This document shows, one piece after another, positions 37,827 to 50,600 of a stretch of DNA of 64,000 nt (positions within the stretch are counted from its first letter, which is position 1; each line of letters opens with the position of its first letter). This DNA is from Engraulis encrasicolus (taxonomy: Eukaryota; Chordata; Actinopteri; Clupeiformes; Engraulidae): contig NC_085871.1 of NCBI RefSeq assembly GCF_034702125.1, positions 41,710,233 through 41,774,232 of the forward strand. Direction: 5' to 3'. The notes under the pieces were generated by a model. It had not been told where the DNA came from and did not search any database. It saw nothing but the letters and a program-made list of their open reading frames with translations. The translations under genes and the position numbers were made by a program.

Positions 37827-40800
37827 CTGTCACCCACACCAACACAAAAAAACAAGGGGAAAAAAGGAGTGAGAGTGAAATTCAGCATAAAGCCTTAGTA
37901 AAATATGTCCAATATGTCAACATCAACATATACAACCGATATATTATTTAACAAGAAACTTTGTCAAGTCCACTTTTAGTTTGATTCAAAACCTCAACGC
38001 ATCCCTTAAGTCAGTCAGTCTGACTTTATGTCAGACTGTAAATGTCAGTCCTGTATATGTTTATGTCCTGGCATGGTATAGAGAGAAAACGTAACTTCAT
38101 TTTCCTTGTGTGACTTGTGCATATGAAGAAAGTGACAATAAAAGCTGACTTGACTTGACTTGAAGTCAGCACTCCAAAAATTACACAGCTCCTCTGTTCA
38201 TATTCAGATCTACTGTATATTGCACTCATTTCTGAACAGCTGAAATCACATTCAGAACCCCAAGGGATTCTTTCTCCCATAGGCCACAGTGATTGAAACA
38301 TTGTTATGTGAATAAAATCCCCTTGAATGCTGACACACATTTTCAGTAATGTCAATTAACATGAGATGAAATGTTTTTTTTTGTTTTAAAACTAATTGGC
38401 GCATGGTCTTTTACAGCCCATGATGTGCTCTGGTGAAGAAGTAGTGGACAAAACAAGATGAGACCATTGTCTGTTTGAAAGTTTAATGTTCACTTGGGTG
38501 CAAGTGTGTGGACATTCAACTTGATTCTCACTGAGTGTCTGTGTAATATTTCATGGATGTGAATATGTTGTATTACTATGTAATCCCATATAGCCATTAA
38601 AGAAAATAGACATTTTCCAAGATCATAAAACCATATAAGGATTTTCATTACAGAAATGGGTCTTAGACATGTAACTTTCGTTATCATTTTTTAATGTAAC
38701 AATTCAATAATTAATCCCTCAGGCTCTCTGTAAAATGTCTGTATGTTCATGTTGGCAGTCAATGCCATTTATTTCACAATATCATCAAATCTGTTGCTGC
38801 AGGATATTTAGTGTATCGCTTTGTCGCCAATAAGGCAGCATCAGCCCCGTAACAAAAACGGCAAAGATGAAATTGAGGCATTCATTCCAATAGAAAGGCA
38901 TAAAAGCGTTTTGTTTTGTTTTTTTAATTGAAGTCATTGAGGGCCCTCTACTACTCGGTCGTGCCTTGTGGCCCCGTCACCACCTTGTGAGTGAGCTGGT
39001 GGCGTTTGGCCGTCTTCGCGTGAGCAAAACTCTTCCCGCACAGGTGGCAGCGAAAGGGCTTCTCGCCCGTGTGCGTGCGCTTGTGCTCGTTGAGGTTTTT
39101 CGTGTCTGAAAAGCGTCGGCCGCAAGTGTCGCATCGGTAAGGTTTCTCTCCCGTGTGAGTGCGCAGGTGTACCCGGAGACTGCCCGACTGGGTGAAGCGC
39201 CTGTTGCACAGCATGCACTCGAAAGGCTTCTCTCCGGTGTGAATGCGCTGGTGGATTTTCAGACTTCCCAACTGAGTAAACCATTTATCACACTGGTCAC
39301 AATGAAAGGACTTGGCTGCGGCGGCAGGGGCAGGGGCGGCTTGACCGTTGTTGACGATGCAGTTGTGTTGTCTAAGACCGTCTGCCTCCGCAAAACGCTG
39401 GCCACAGTGTCTGCAACAGTGTGGCGTTGTTGTTGTTGTCGTGTCCATGTGTTGGAATTGTTCGAGGTAGGGCTCGTCATCTTCTGTGTGAAGGTCCAGC
39501 TGGTGCGGGTTCACAGCTGTGTTTCTAGAGAAAGCGTCGTATGGCATGTCATCGTCCACATCTGTCACTGGAATGGCTGGGAATTTGGGGATTGATGGTG
39601 ACAGTTGAGACCCATTTCCTGTCACCCACACAAACACAAAAAAACAAGGGGAAAAAAGGAGTGAGAATGAAATTCAGCATAAAGCCTTAGTACAATATGT
39701 CCAATGTCAACTTCAACAATAATTCCGATATATTATTGAACAAGAAACTTTGTCAAGTCCACTTTTAATTTGATTCAAAAACTCAACGCATTCCTTAAGT
39801 CAGTCAGTCCTGTATACGTTTATGTCCTGGCATGGTATAGAGAGAAAACGTAACTTCATTTTCCTTGTGTGACTTGTGCATATGAAGAAAGTGACAATAA
39901 AAGCTGACTTGACTTGACTTGAAGTCAGCACTCCAAAAATTACACAGCTCCTCTGTTCATATTCAGATCTACTGTATATTGCACTCATTTCTGAACAGCT
40001 GAAATCACATTCAATAACCCAAGGGATCATTTCTCCCATAGGCCACAGTGATTGAAACATTGTTACTTGAATAAAATCCCATTGAATGCTGACACACATT
40101 TTCAGTAATGTCAATTAACATGAGATTAAATGTTTTGTTTTTTTAAATCACTAAAACGAATTGGCGCATGGTCTTTTACAGCCCATGATGTGCTCCTGAG
40201 AAGAAGTAGTGGACAAAACAAGATGAGACCATTGTCTGTTTGAAAGTTTAATGTTCACTTGGGTGCAAGTGTGTGGACATTCAACTTGATTCGCACTGAG
40301 TCTCTGTGTAATATTTCATGGATGTGAATATGTTGTATTATGTAATCCCATATAGCCATTAAGGAAAATAGACATTTTCCAAGATCATAAAATCATATAA
40401 GGATTTTCATTACAGAAATGGGTCTTAGACATGTAACTTTCGTTATCATTTTTTTATGTAACAATTCAATAATGAATCCCTCAGGCTCTCTGTAAAATAT
40501 CTGTATATTCATGTTGGCAGTCAATGCCATTTATTTTCCAAATGCTTTTCCCGGTTTTCTCAACTTCTATATGTTATTGGCCCATGACATTTTTTGAGGC
40601 ATATATTCAATTGAAATGTACATTCATTTATTGTACAATCTGGTACGATGACCATACGCTAAAAGTTTCAGAGGCATGGTTTGGTTTTATTTTGTTTGTT
40701 TTTTTTACTCACAATTTGCAGTGTCCCAACTCTAACAGAATCTGTTGAGGTTGTAATTAGTTAAGCCAGCTTACTAGCCTACAATTAAATAATTTAAATA

Positions 40801-43800
40801 ATTGTGGGAAATTGGACCGTAATTACGGTGTAATAAGTCAAGTGGATTCAAGCCTTGAGAAGCATCGGAAACCCTATAATGAACCCTGGGAACCCTGCAG
40901 GTCAAATGTGAAAGGTACCTCATCCAAATTCCTTATGCAGTCTGGTCTGATGGAATACTCCTCCTCCTCATCTTCATCATCATCACCATCATGGGTAGCG
41001 TGTTGCTGACTCAGAGTTCCGCTTAATGTTGTCTGGTCTGATGGAGTAGTCTCATCCTCCTTCTCCTCCTCCTCCTCTTCACCATCATCATGGGGAGTGC
41101 GTTGTCGACTCTTGATGTACACGCCTTTTCGCTTCATACATCTGGTGAGCCACGTCGTGTCGCCTCGGAAGTCCCCGATCTTCATTGTGGCAGCGATGAT
41201 TTGGGCCTTGCTCTGCAACTGCGCGAAGGTGACATCTCGGCCGCCAGCCCTCTGCGCAATCACCCAGTCCACCAGTGCATTCTCCAGTTCGGGCCAATTG
41301 CTTTTCCTTTTCCTGAAAGACTTTGTGGTGGTTTTGCAGCGGGACAGTTGTTCTTGCTGCTTTCGCCAACGACCCACCATCGACTCGTTGACGCCAAACT
41401 CTCGTGCGGCCGCCCTATTGCCTTCTCGGTTGGCCAGAGCGATCGCCCGCAACTTCAGCTCAGCGTTATATGATCTCCTCCTGTGCACTTTCTCCATGCG
41501 TAGACCTAAATGGACATGCAAAATGACTGTTCTGAATAACTATGTGTTAATGAGTTGGCATAAAATGTAGGCCTATACAGTTGAGGATGATATTATTAGC
41601 CCCGCTCCTGAAATTAGACATCTCTCTTGATTAGTCATTGAGAATGACCATTATTAATAAATGTATGTTATTCTGGAAACTAATACACCATGGAGATAGT
41701 GTCCAATAAGTGGAATTTGGACTTTTCCATTTTTACAAACAGTTTAAACAAAAAGGCTAAAAATGGCAAGGAGGACACCAAGCACTTTGATTAGTTGTTA
41801 ACTAGGTCGGCACATGTCCTACCAGGGATTTTGGCCCATTTTGTCATTGCAAATAGTTGCTGGTCTAAATTGCATGGATGTTGAGGATGGACATTCATTT
41901 TCAGCACTCCTCAAAGACCATCTAAAGGATTGAGGTCTGAACCACTCCATGACCATGGTTTTAGTATCCTTTGACGAACATTTGAAATATTTTTTATGTA
42001 AGTTTTTGGTTATTATCTTATGAAGCGGCCTGAACTGAAACTGTAACAGTGTGCACAGTTGAGGAATACATTATTAGCTGCCCTCTTGAAAATAGACATC
42101 TCTCTTGATTTCTCAGTGAGAATGAGCATTATAATCAGTTTCTTTTACTCTGGAAACAAATACACTGATGGAGATAATGTCCAATGAGTTGAATTTGGAT
42201 TCTATTTTCTATTGTTAGGCTACAATGAGTCTGAACAAAAAAGGGCAAAAATGACGGACAAAATTATTAGCCCCCTGATCATTAATAGTTATAAACATTT
42301 TTAACCCCTAAAAATCCAGAAATCAGCTAAATCTTTGTTTAAGCTGCAGGGCTCATTTCGTAAGTAAGTAACGGCTGATGGATAGTTTGGAAATTATGCT
42401 TTGTTGATGTTAAATTATGTTAAATTATTTTGCTAACTGGTTGATGCTGTTCAACAGTACGGCAGATATGCTGCATATGGGTATCAGTTTACACTATTTT
42501 TTACCAACGTTATGCTTTGTTGAAAGGTGGTTTACTACGTTAGGTCCACATCCAATATGGCAGGCACAATGGCATGGGACGACAATCAGTCGTTGCATCC
42601 GTGTATGTATGGCTTATTGATAACACACTGAATCACAGTGCCAAGTGCACAAGTCCACCATACAAGTATATCTATGCCCAGAATATATCTATGATTGGGC
42701 TGGGGTGAAAAAAATAGACTGCCAGAGTAGAAGTCCGGCTTAGGTTTTCCTTCTGCCCATGGCCTCAACCACAAGTGATTTCACTAGTTAGCTCATGAAC
42801 CAGGCATTAAAGGCACACTGTGCAATATTTTAAGTTGTTTATTTCCAGAATTCATGCTACCCATTCACTAATGTCACCTTTTTCCTGAATACTTACCACC
42901 ACCATCAAATTCTAAGCATTCATTATGACTGGAAAAAATTGCACTTTTCATACATGAAAAGGGGAATCTTCTCCATGGTCCGCCATTTTGAATTTCCAGA
43001 TAGCTGCAAAAATGACTGAACTTGGGCCATACTAGAAAATATATGTTTATTACTTAGTAAACTTTAATGAAAAGATCAAATTTGGCAATAGGCAACCTGG
43101 TTTCAATGACCAGCATAGTTGCAGTACCTTTTTTGGACATTTCCTACACAGCATTTAAGCATTGTGGTAATTAGGATCAGCTGGTTCACATAATTGGCTG
43201 GAGCAAAAATACGGCAGGGTTTTTATTTTCTGCGCCTGGGTTTTTCCACCTCTCGGAACTGTATACATGGTTTCTGAATGTTTGTAAACACAATGTTATG
43301 AGGAAGGGCATGACACTGGCAGCCAACCACGTGAGCGATTTTTTTGACCAACAGGGGTTTCCAACAACCAGAGGTCAAGTTGTGCACAACTAGGTTCGCG
43401 CAGTCAGGTTATAAACAAAATGTATAACCCATGTATACATCTGATGCCATCAGTTTGTCTTAAAACAGGCATACACTGTGCAATATTTGAAGTGTCTATT
43501 TGAAAAACGGTGTAAAGGACATTTTTTGACTATTGCATTTTATTTCTTAAATTATGGTCAGACTTAGCTCCAGTTGTGGCTGTTGATAAGGTCTACCAAA
43601 GATTCCAAGGCACACTGCTGGTGAAGTTAAAAAGCCTTTAATTAAACGGGCTGACGCGTTGCGACTACTGTCTTCTTCAGAGCCTAAACACTGACTAATT
43701 CCCAAGTCCCTATAACAGGGAGAAGGCTCAGGTAATCAAGTAGGACTAAGTGGCAGGTGCATAGACTCCACCTATCAGTCAGTTAGTGGTGCACCATGAC

Positions 43801-44602
43801 ACATAAAAACATCACACACAAGTTAAAAACAAATATACTTCTTATGAGGACTAAAGTAATCACTTCATAAGGGCTACAAAGAACAGTTAATGGCTGTCAT
43901 TCAGTGTAACGGATACCTTCTGCTGACTATAACGGTAAAAAACATGATTTTTAAATTGTTTCAAGTGAATGGATGACAGCCGAGGCTTTCATGAATTCAC
44001 TGGAAAAAAAAAAAATAAAAAAAAAATGTTTTTTACAGTTACAGTCAGCAGAAGGTATCCGTTACACTGAATGACAATTTAATTTTGTACGTCTTTGACC
44101 CTTTTCTTAACATTTAAACAGGCTTCATAAAATATCTATGACAGGCATTCCCAAACAGGGGGCAGGGGATCACTGGTGAATCTTAGTGATACTGCAGGTA
44201 GGCCCGAGGGACGTAGGCCTAAAAAAAAAAAAAAAAAAAACATTTTTTTCGATGTGATTTTAGTTACTGTATAGTGTAGAACAGGTGTGTCAGTTCAGGG
44301 GCCACATACAGCCTTTTTGATCTCAAGTGGGCTGGAGCAGTTACATATTTGCAATATGAAACAGAAAATTGTAATATTTCACAATGTTGTACAAATTAGA
44401 AATTGTGTATATATCGCTTTATATACATCTAAGCCAGGGGTGACGGACATAAGGCCGGGCACTGCACGTCCGAGAGACACGGGGGGCCCAATCTAGCCCA
44501 ATACAAAGTTCCTGTTGATGTGTAAGATTTCAGGTTTGCAATACTTGAGAAAAAATTTGTCCTTTCTGTTTGTTACCTCCGCCAAGGAGGTAATATTTTC
44601 AC

Positions 44603-44678
<76 letters not shown>

Positions 44679-47600
44679 CACAACTAAAAAACTTGTGAAC
44701 GGAGTAATGACCCAAGGAACAAGTGATTAAATTCTGGTGGTGATCCGGATCACTAACCGGAACCAGGACCTTTTGTAAAGATTCATCACCATTGCGGTCC
44801 TATAAATCTAGACGCAAATGTCTAGACTCAAATGTTCCATCAAGCAGCTTCCATGGTGGAGGACTGCTCTCTCTCAGTGCTTCTAGTCCTGCTCTGCATT
44901 TACAGTCAAAATATAGCCTCATATAGCCGCTGGCATCATTGACTAGCAATGACATTCCAATACGAAGCAGACATTTTAAAAATGTTGCTACTATGTCACC
45001 AGCCCTGGAACGAAATTACTTTTACACCATTGATCTAGAGTATATATCGCTCTATATACATCTAGGGCTTCAAATAAGGCATGAAAGTAAGTAAAGGCAT
45101 GTCAAATACGCACAAAAGGATCACGAACAACAGAAAATGTTCAGGGCAAAGCTGAGAGAAAGGGGGGCACAGTGGCTCAATGAGCTAAGACGCCAAACCA
45201 TTACGCCGGCGACCCAAGGTTCAATTCCAGCCCAAGGTCCTTTGCTGATTCTTCCCCATATCTCTATCCCACTCATTTCTTGCCGCACTCTTTTACGGTC
45301 CTGTACTAAATAAAGGCATAAAAGTCCCCCCCCCCAACAATCTCTTCTATATCTTTTAACCCATTGTGTCCTGGAGCGAGCGACTTTTACGCTGCATTCA
45401 GGTTCTTGAGATTTGAGCTTTTTTATTAAAATATGGGTATGTTAGAGCGGAATGAACATAATCTAGTGCAACATGAAGGTTCAAGCTTTTAAATGCATCT
45501 TATTTCATGTTTTTATGTGCTTCGGAGGCTGAAATATTTAGGTTTTAATAGGGAGGGGGCACTTTTTCCCAAAAAAGGGCTTAGGTAAAAGGGGTTTAAA
45601 AAGCTGGAGAGGCAGAGGGTTCCCACTCTAAATCATAAGCTTATATAAAATTCCATCATTTTCCAGACCCAAAAAACTGAATTTCCATGAACTCTTCCGT
45701 AAAAAAAAATGTTGTTAAAAAGGTTTTGTTAAGTGTGTAATGTCCAGATTATCTTCACCCATAGAGCCGACTCCGAGCCACTGCCAAATTTCAACGGGCT
45801 CATTACATTCTAGAACTAGATACTGTTGCACAGTACAGCGCAAAACCAAACAGTCTCTGGCGAAGCGTTGTAGTATAAACCAGTAAGAAACAATGTTACA
45901 CACAAACAAAAACGTTTTTGCTTCTACACAACTGATAAGAAATGTCCATGATATTCCATGACTGTGCATGCAAAATGGTGATATTCCATGATTTTCCATG
46001 ACTGGAAAAGCTTTTATGAAATTTCATGATATTCCAGAAATCCCATGACCCTTGGGAACCCTGCAGGTCAAATGTGAAAGGTACCTCATCCAAATTCATG
46101 ATGCAGTCTGGTCTGATGGAATAGTCTCATCGGCATCACCATGAAGGGTGGAGCGTTGCTGACTCCGAGTTCTCTTTGATATTGTCTGGTCTGATGGAAT
46201 AGTCTCATCGTCGTCCTCCTCCTCCTCATCTTCATCGTCATCATCTTCATCATCATGGGGAGAGCGTTGCCGACGCATAGTTCTCCTGTCCTTGATGTAC
46301 AGGTCTTTTCGCCTCATACATCTGGTGAGCCACGACGGGCCGCCTTGGAAGTCCTCGATCTTCATTTTGGCGGCGATGGTTCGGGCCTTGCTCTGCATCT
46401 GCAAGTAGGTGACAGCTCGGCCGGCCGCTCTCTGCGCGTTCACCCAGTCCGCCAGCGTGTCCTCCAGTTCGGGCCACTTGCTTTTCCTTCCCCTGAAAGA
46501 CTTAGTGGTGGTTTTGCAGCGGGTCAGTTGCTCTTGCTGCTGTCGCCAACGTCTGACCATCGACTCTGCGACGCCAAACTCTCGTGCGGACGCCCGATTG
46601 CCTTCTCGGTTGGCCAGAGCGATCGCCCGCAACTTCAGCTCAGCATTATATGATCTCCTGTGCACTTTCTCCATGCGTAGACCTAAATGGACACGCAAAA
46701 TGACTGATCTGAACAACTCTGTGTTAATGAGTTGGCATACAATTTATACACACCGTTACAGTTTCAGTTCAGACAGCTTCATTGGTCCACTCTGTGACTG
46801 CTCTGGTTATTTAATTTGACTGACTACGAAGGCGGTATAAACAGTTTTAACCCCTAAAATCTAGAAATCAGCGACATCTTTGTTTAAGCCGCAGGGTTCA
46901 TTCGTAAGTAAGTGAAGGTTGATAGATAGTTTGGAAATTATGCTTTGTTGAAAGGTGGTTTATTAAGTTAGGTCCATTCCATTCACTTGCAGTGGTTTGA
47001 GAGGGACGTTATTCCACATCCAATATGGCAGGCACATTGGTCCACTCTGTGACCGCTCTGGTTATTTAATTTGCCTGATGTGCTGCATACTAAAGGTGGT
47101 ATTTTAACCCTTAAAAATCCAGAAATCAGCTACGTCTTTGTTGAAGCCGCAGGCTTCATTTCGTAAGTAAGTCACGGTTGAAGTAACAGCAATTTTTACT
47201 TATATTAACCAACTTTTGTGAGTTGATAATAATATAAAATAAATGTTCAAAACATGCGTCATTGGCCTTTCAATTTGCTCAAGTAATACTCTAAAGAAAA
47301 AACTTTGTGAATGAACATGATAGTTAATGCCCAGTAGTTCCCAAAATTCCCAAAATGTTGGAGATATGGAGATACACCGTTTTGCAAATAAACCCTTCAG
47401 ACTGGTATTCAGTTTCTGCGCACACTAAAGCCCGATTCGGACGGGACTTTTATTACCTAAGGACCCCCGGTAATTCGGAATAATTACAGAGAATGTCTGA
47501 GTTCTTAGTCCTGTGCGAATGTGCCATGTCTGCGATTTGTGAGGTAATAATTCCGCCGCGAATTACCTACTGTAATTCGGCGAAACTCAGACGTCCTGGG

Positions 47601-50600
47601 GTAATTTTACATAGGCGCGCCGTCTGCACTCCCTTGTAATGTCTGTGAATTGAGTAAATAACAGACGTTTATTTATCCCGTCCGAATGCGCCCCGAAAAA
47701 TCACGGAGCTCCAGGGGTAATTGCGAATTACCAGGGGTCCACAGGTAATATTTATCCCGTCCGTCATCTCAAAGTTCAAAGTTCACATCTCATGTCCTCA
47801 CTCGCGCGATACGATCTGAGGGTCCGATGCGACCAGCAGGGTTGCCAGATGAGGCTGATGATTTACAGTCCAAAAAAATGCTCAAAACCTGCCTAGAAGC
47901 GCAAAATCCCACCCAATTCTATTGATTTCTATGGCAAAAGTTGGGCAGGTTTTTCTGCTAAATGCCATTTTTACCTGCACATGCCCATCCTAAGCAGCCC
48001 ATCTGGAAACACTTGGGACCAGAATGTACAACACAACAGACTTCTTTTCCGAAACTGCAGGTGACAAAAAACGCAGGAGGGAAACCTGCACTTGAACTGG
48101 GAGGCGAGGATGTGCTCAAGAGCGAATCGCTTCACCCTGGCAATTTGTGCCTACTTGTGCATAGATAGTATGAAATGCAGTTTCAAGTTGGGTTGTAGCA
48201 CTGCTCCAACTAGCCAGGATTTCGGACATTTTGATTGTCTTGCAACCATGCAATTGCCGTTCACAAACTGGTCCTGAGGTGAAGTCGCTTGTCGTTATCT
48301 CGTGTACACTATACAATGCGAGACTTAAGCTAGTTACATACCAGAGCGTGGGGTGGCGGCAGCGAGAAGACAGAGATCCGCCACATTTTATCATTTTTAA
48401 TTGCAAATGATAAAATGACGTTAGAACTGCGCTTTTGTGAGATATTGAAAAACACTTCTGTCGTCAGTGACGTCATCACAAAGCCAGAGGCAGGCAAGGG
48501 AGGACGGGAGTTCGAATATTAGAAAGAACCCTAGGTTAAACTGATGCTTTGAATAGAGCTAGGGCTTTACTTAACTGATATCTTTTTTATATGGGCAGAG
48601 CCCTATAAAGTTACAGTTACAGCTGATTGTATGACTAGCATAGTCCTTTTGTGGAAGTTAGTGTATCTGTTCTATTACCAATTACCTCAGAATTTCCTAG
48701 CTCCCTTCACTGAGATTTGTTTTTTTTTAACTTTGAAGTTGTGATTTGTTGCCGCTAAGTAACTGTGAGCATTATAATATGAGCATTATATGCCAAGTAT
48801 TAAAATCTGAAACATGTTTTGGGTTGAGAGTCTAAAGGCAGGTAAACTTAAGGCAAGCGATGCATATCAACATTACTTCAGGGTATTTGGGCAGCAAAAC
48901 CAACCGAGGAACAACCTTCTTTTGTGTGAAGTTTGCGTGTGTACCAGGACTTGACATTGGCACGTGGCACAAATGCTGGTCACACTTGGCTGTGGCTAGT
49001 AGCAATTTTAGTCTCACTAGCCACTTTGACAGGTAACTTCTTCTTTGGTGTGAAAAATCACAGTAGTTGCCTTCATCACTTACTACTTAAATGCAATAAT
49101 ATTTACACACAAAAAAAGAAAGTAGAAAGATTAAATGGCTAGTGACTCCACTAACCACAGTAAAATCACTAGCCACAGTGACCGGTAAGCAAAAATGTTA
49201 GCGCCAAGCCCTGGTGTGTATGCGTGCACGTATGATCTCTTACCAGAGCTGGATTGTTCTCCATCTCCGTTGTCCTCACTTGCTGGTCCTTGCTGGTCTT
49301 GTGTTTCACAGAAGTCGACCACTTGCACCGACAATCTCAAGGCCTTGACTGGATCTAGAGGAGACTGGCTCCTTTCAGAGCTGGAGACTGGAGCCATGTC
49401 CGACATTTCATCTCCCTCCTGAAACTCATTAATGACGGAAGGTACACAAACAAAAGACAGCAACTTAGACATTTTTTTTAGAAAGTCAAATAATTTCTGT
49501 ACTCCTCAAGGACAATTTCTGCCATTTTTAACATTCAGTCGTATTGCCCATGCTACTCCTGACTAGGTTAGCCGATGACAAAGCATTTATTTAAAGTTTT
49601 CTGAGACAAATCAATTAATCAAATAGTTGATTTAAAGCTTTTTGGATGATATTTGAAGTATGTTTAACGGTGCACTATCTAGAATGCAGCCAGAATTGGT
49701 ACTGCAACCATGCTGCTCATTGAAACTGTGCTGGCCATTACCAAATGATATATTTTCCTTAATATTTGTTTAATAATAAACCAATATTAGTACACCCAAA
49801 GTGAAGTAAATTCTACAGCTAAAAATGTCTATTTCTGGAAATTCAAAATGGCGGACCATGGAGAAGATCGCCCTTTTCATTTATGAAAAGTGCAATTTTT
49901 CCAGTCATAATGAATACTTAAAGGGACACTGTGCAGGATTTTTGTTGATTATTTCCAGAATCCATGCTACCCATTCACTAATGTTACCTTTTTCATGAAT
50001 ATTTACCACCACCATCAAATTGAACTTGTTCATTATGACTTGAAAAATTGCACTTTTCATACATGAAAAGGGGGATCTCCTCCATGGTCCGCCATTTTGA
50101 ATTTCCAGAAATAGCCATTTTTAGAAGTAAAACTGACTGTACTTGGGCCATAATAGTAAATATTAGTTTATTACTTGGTAAACCTTCATGAAAAGATCAA
50201 ATTTGGCAATAGGCAACCCCGTTTCAATGAGCAGCATAGTTGCAGTACCTTTTTTGACCATTTCCTGCACAGTGTCTCTTTAAAATTTGGTGGTGGAGGT
50301 ACGCACCCTGGAAATAAACTAGGCCTACTAAAAATATTACACACAGTGCACCTGTGTGTGCTCCGTTCTATGGATAAAGCAGCCAGGGGCCTATACCACA
50401 AAGATGGTACAGGATAAATTAAGGTAAATCATCTAATGCAAGAGCTTTTCTACAAAAAGAGGACTCCAGGCTCTTCTATTAGATGATTTACCTTAATTTA
50501 TCCTGTACCATCTTTGTAGTATAGTAAATCATCTAATGAAGAGCTTGTCCTAAAATGAGGACTCCAAGCTCTTCCATTAGATGATTTACCTTTTAACTTA

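Larger units (their letters stand above)
36985..40533. repeat. Tandem duplication of about 1.77 kb carrying T4 and T3
   Basis: Unit B (36985-38770) and unit C (38776-40533) match from CACAATAT...CATCAAATCTGTTGCTGCAGG to GTTGGCAGTCAATGCCATTTATTT, including introns, a LINE-type tail (GACAATAAAAGCTGACTTGACTTGACTTG, near 38138 and 39893) and the exon. A third, decayed unit lies below 36985. Confidence 0.85.

Noticed and set aside
41090..41570. Plus-strand frames opposite the HTH exons, also at 46255-46819
   Set aside because: Antisense to frames that match pogo/CENP-B domains. No independent support.
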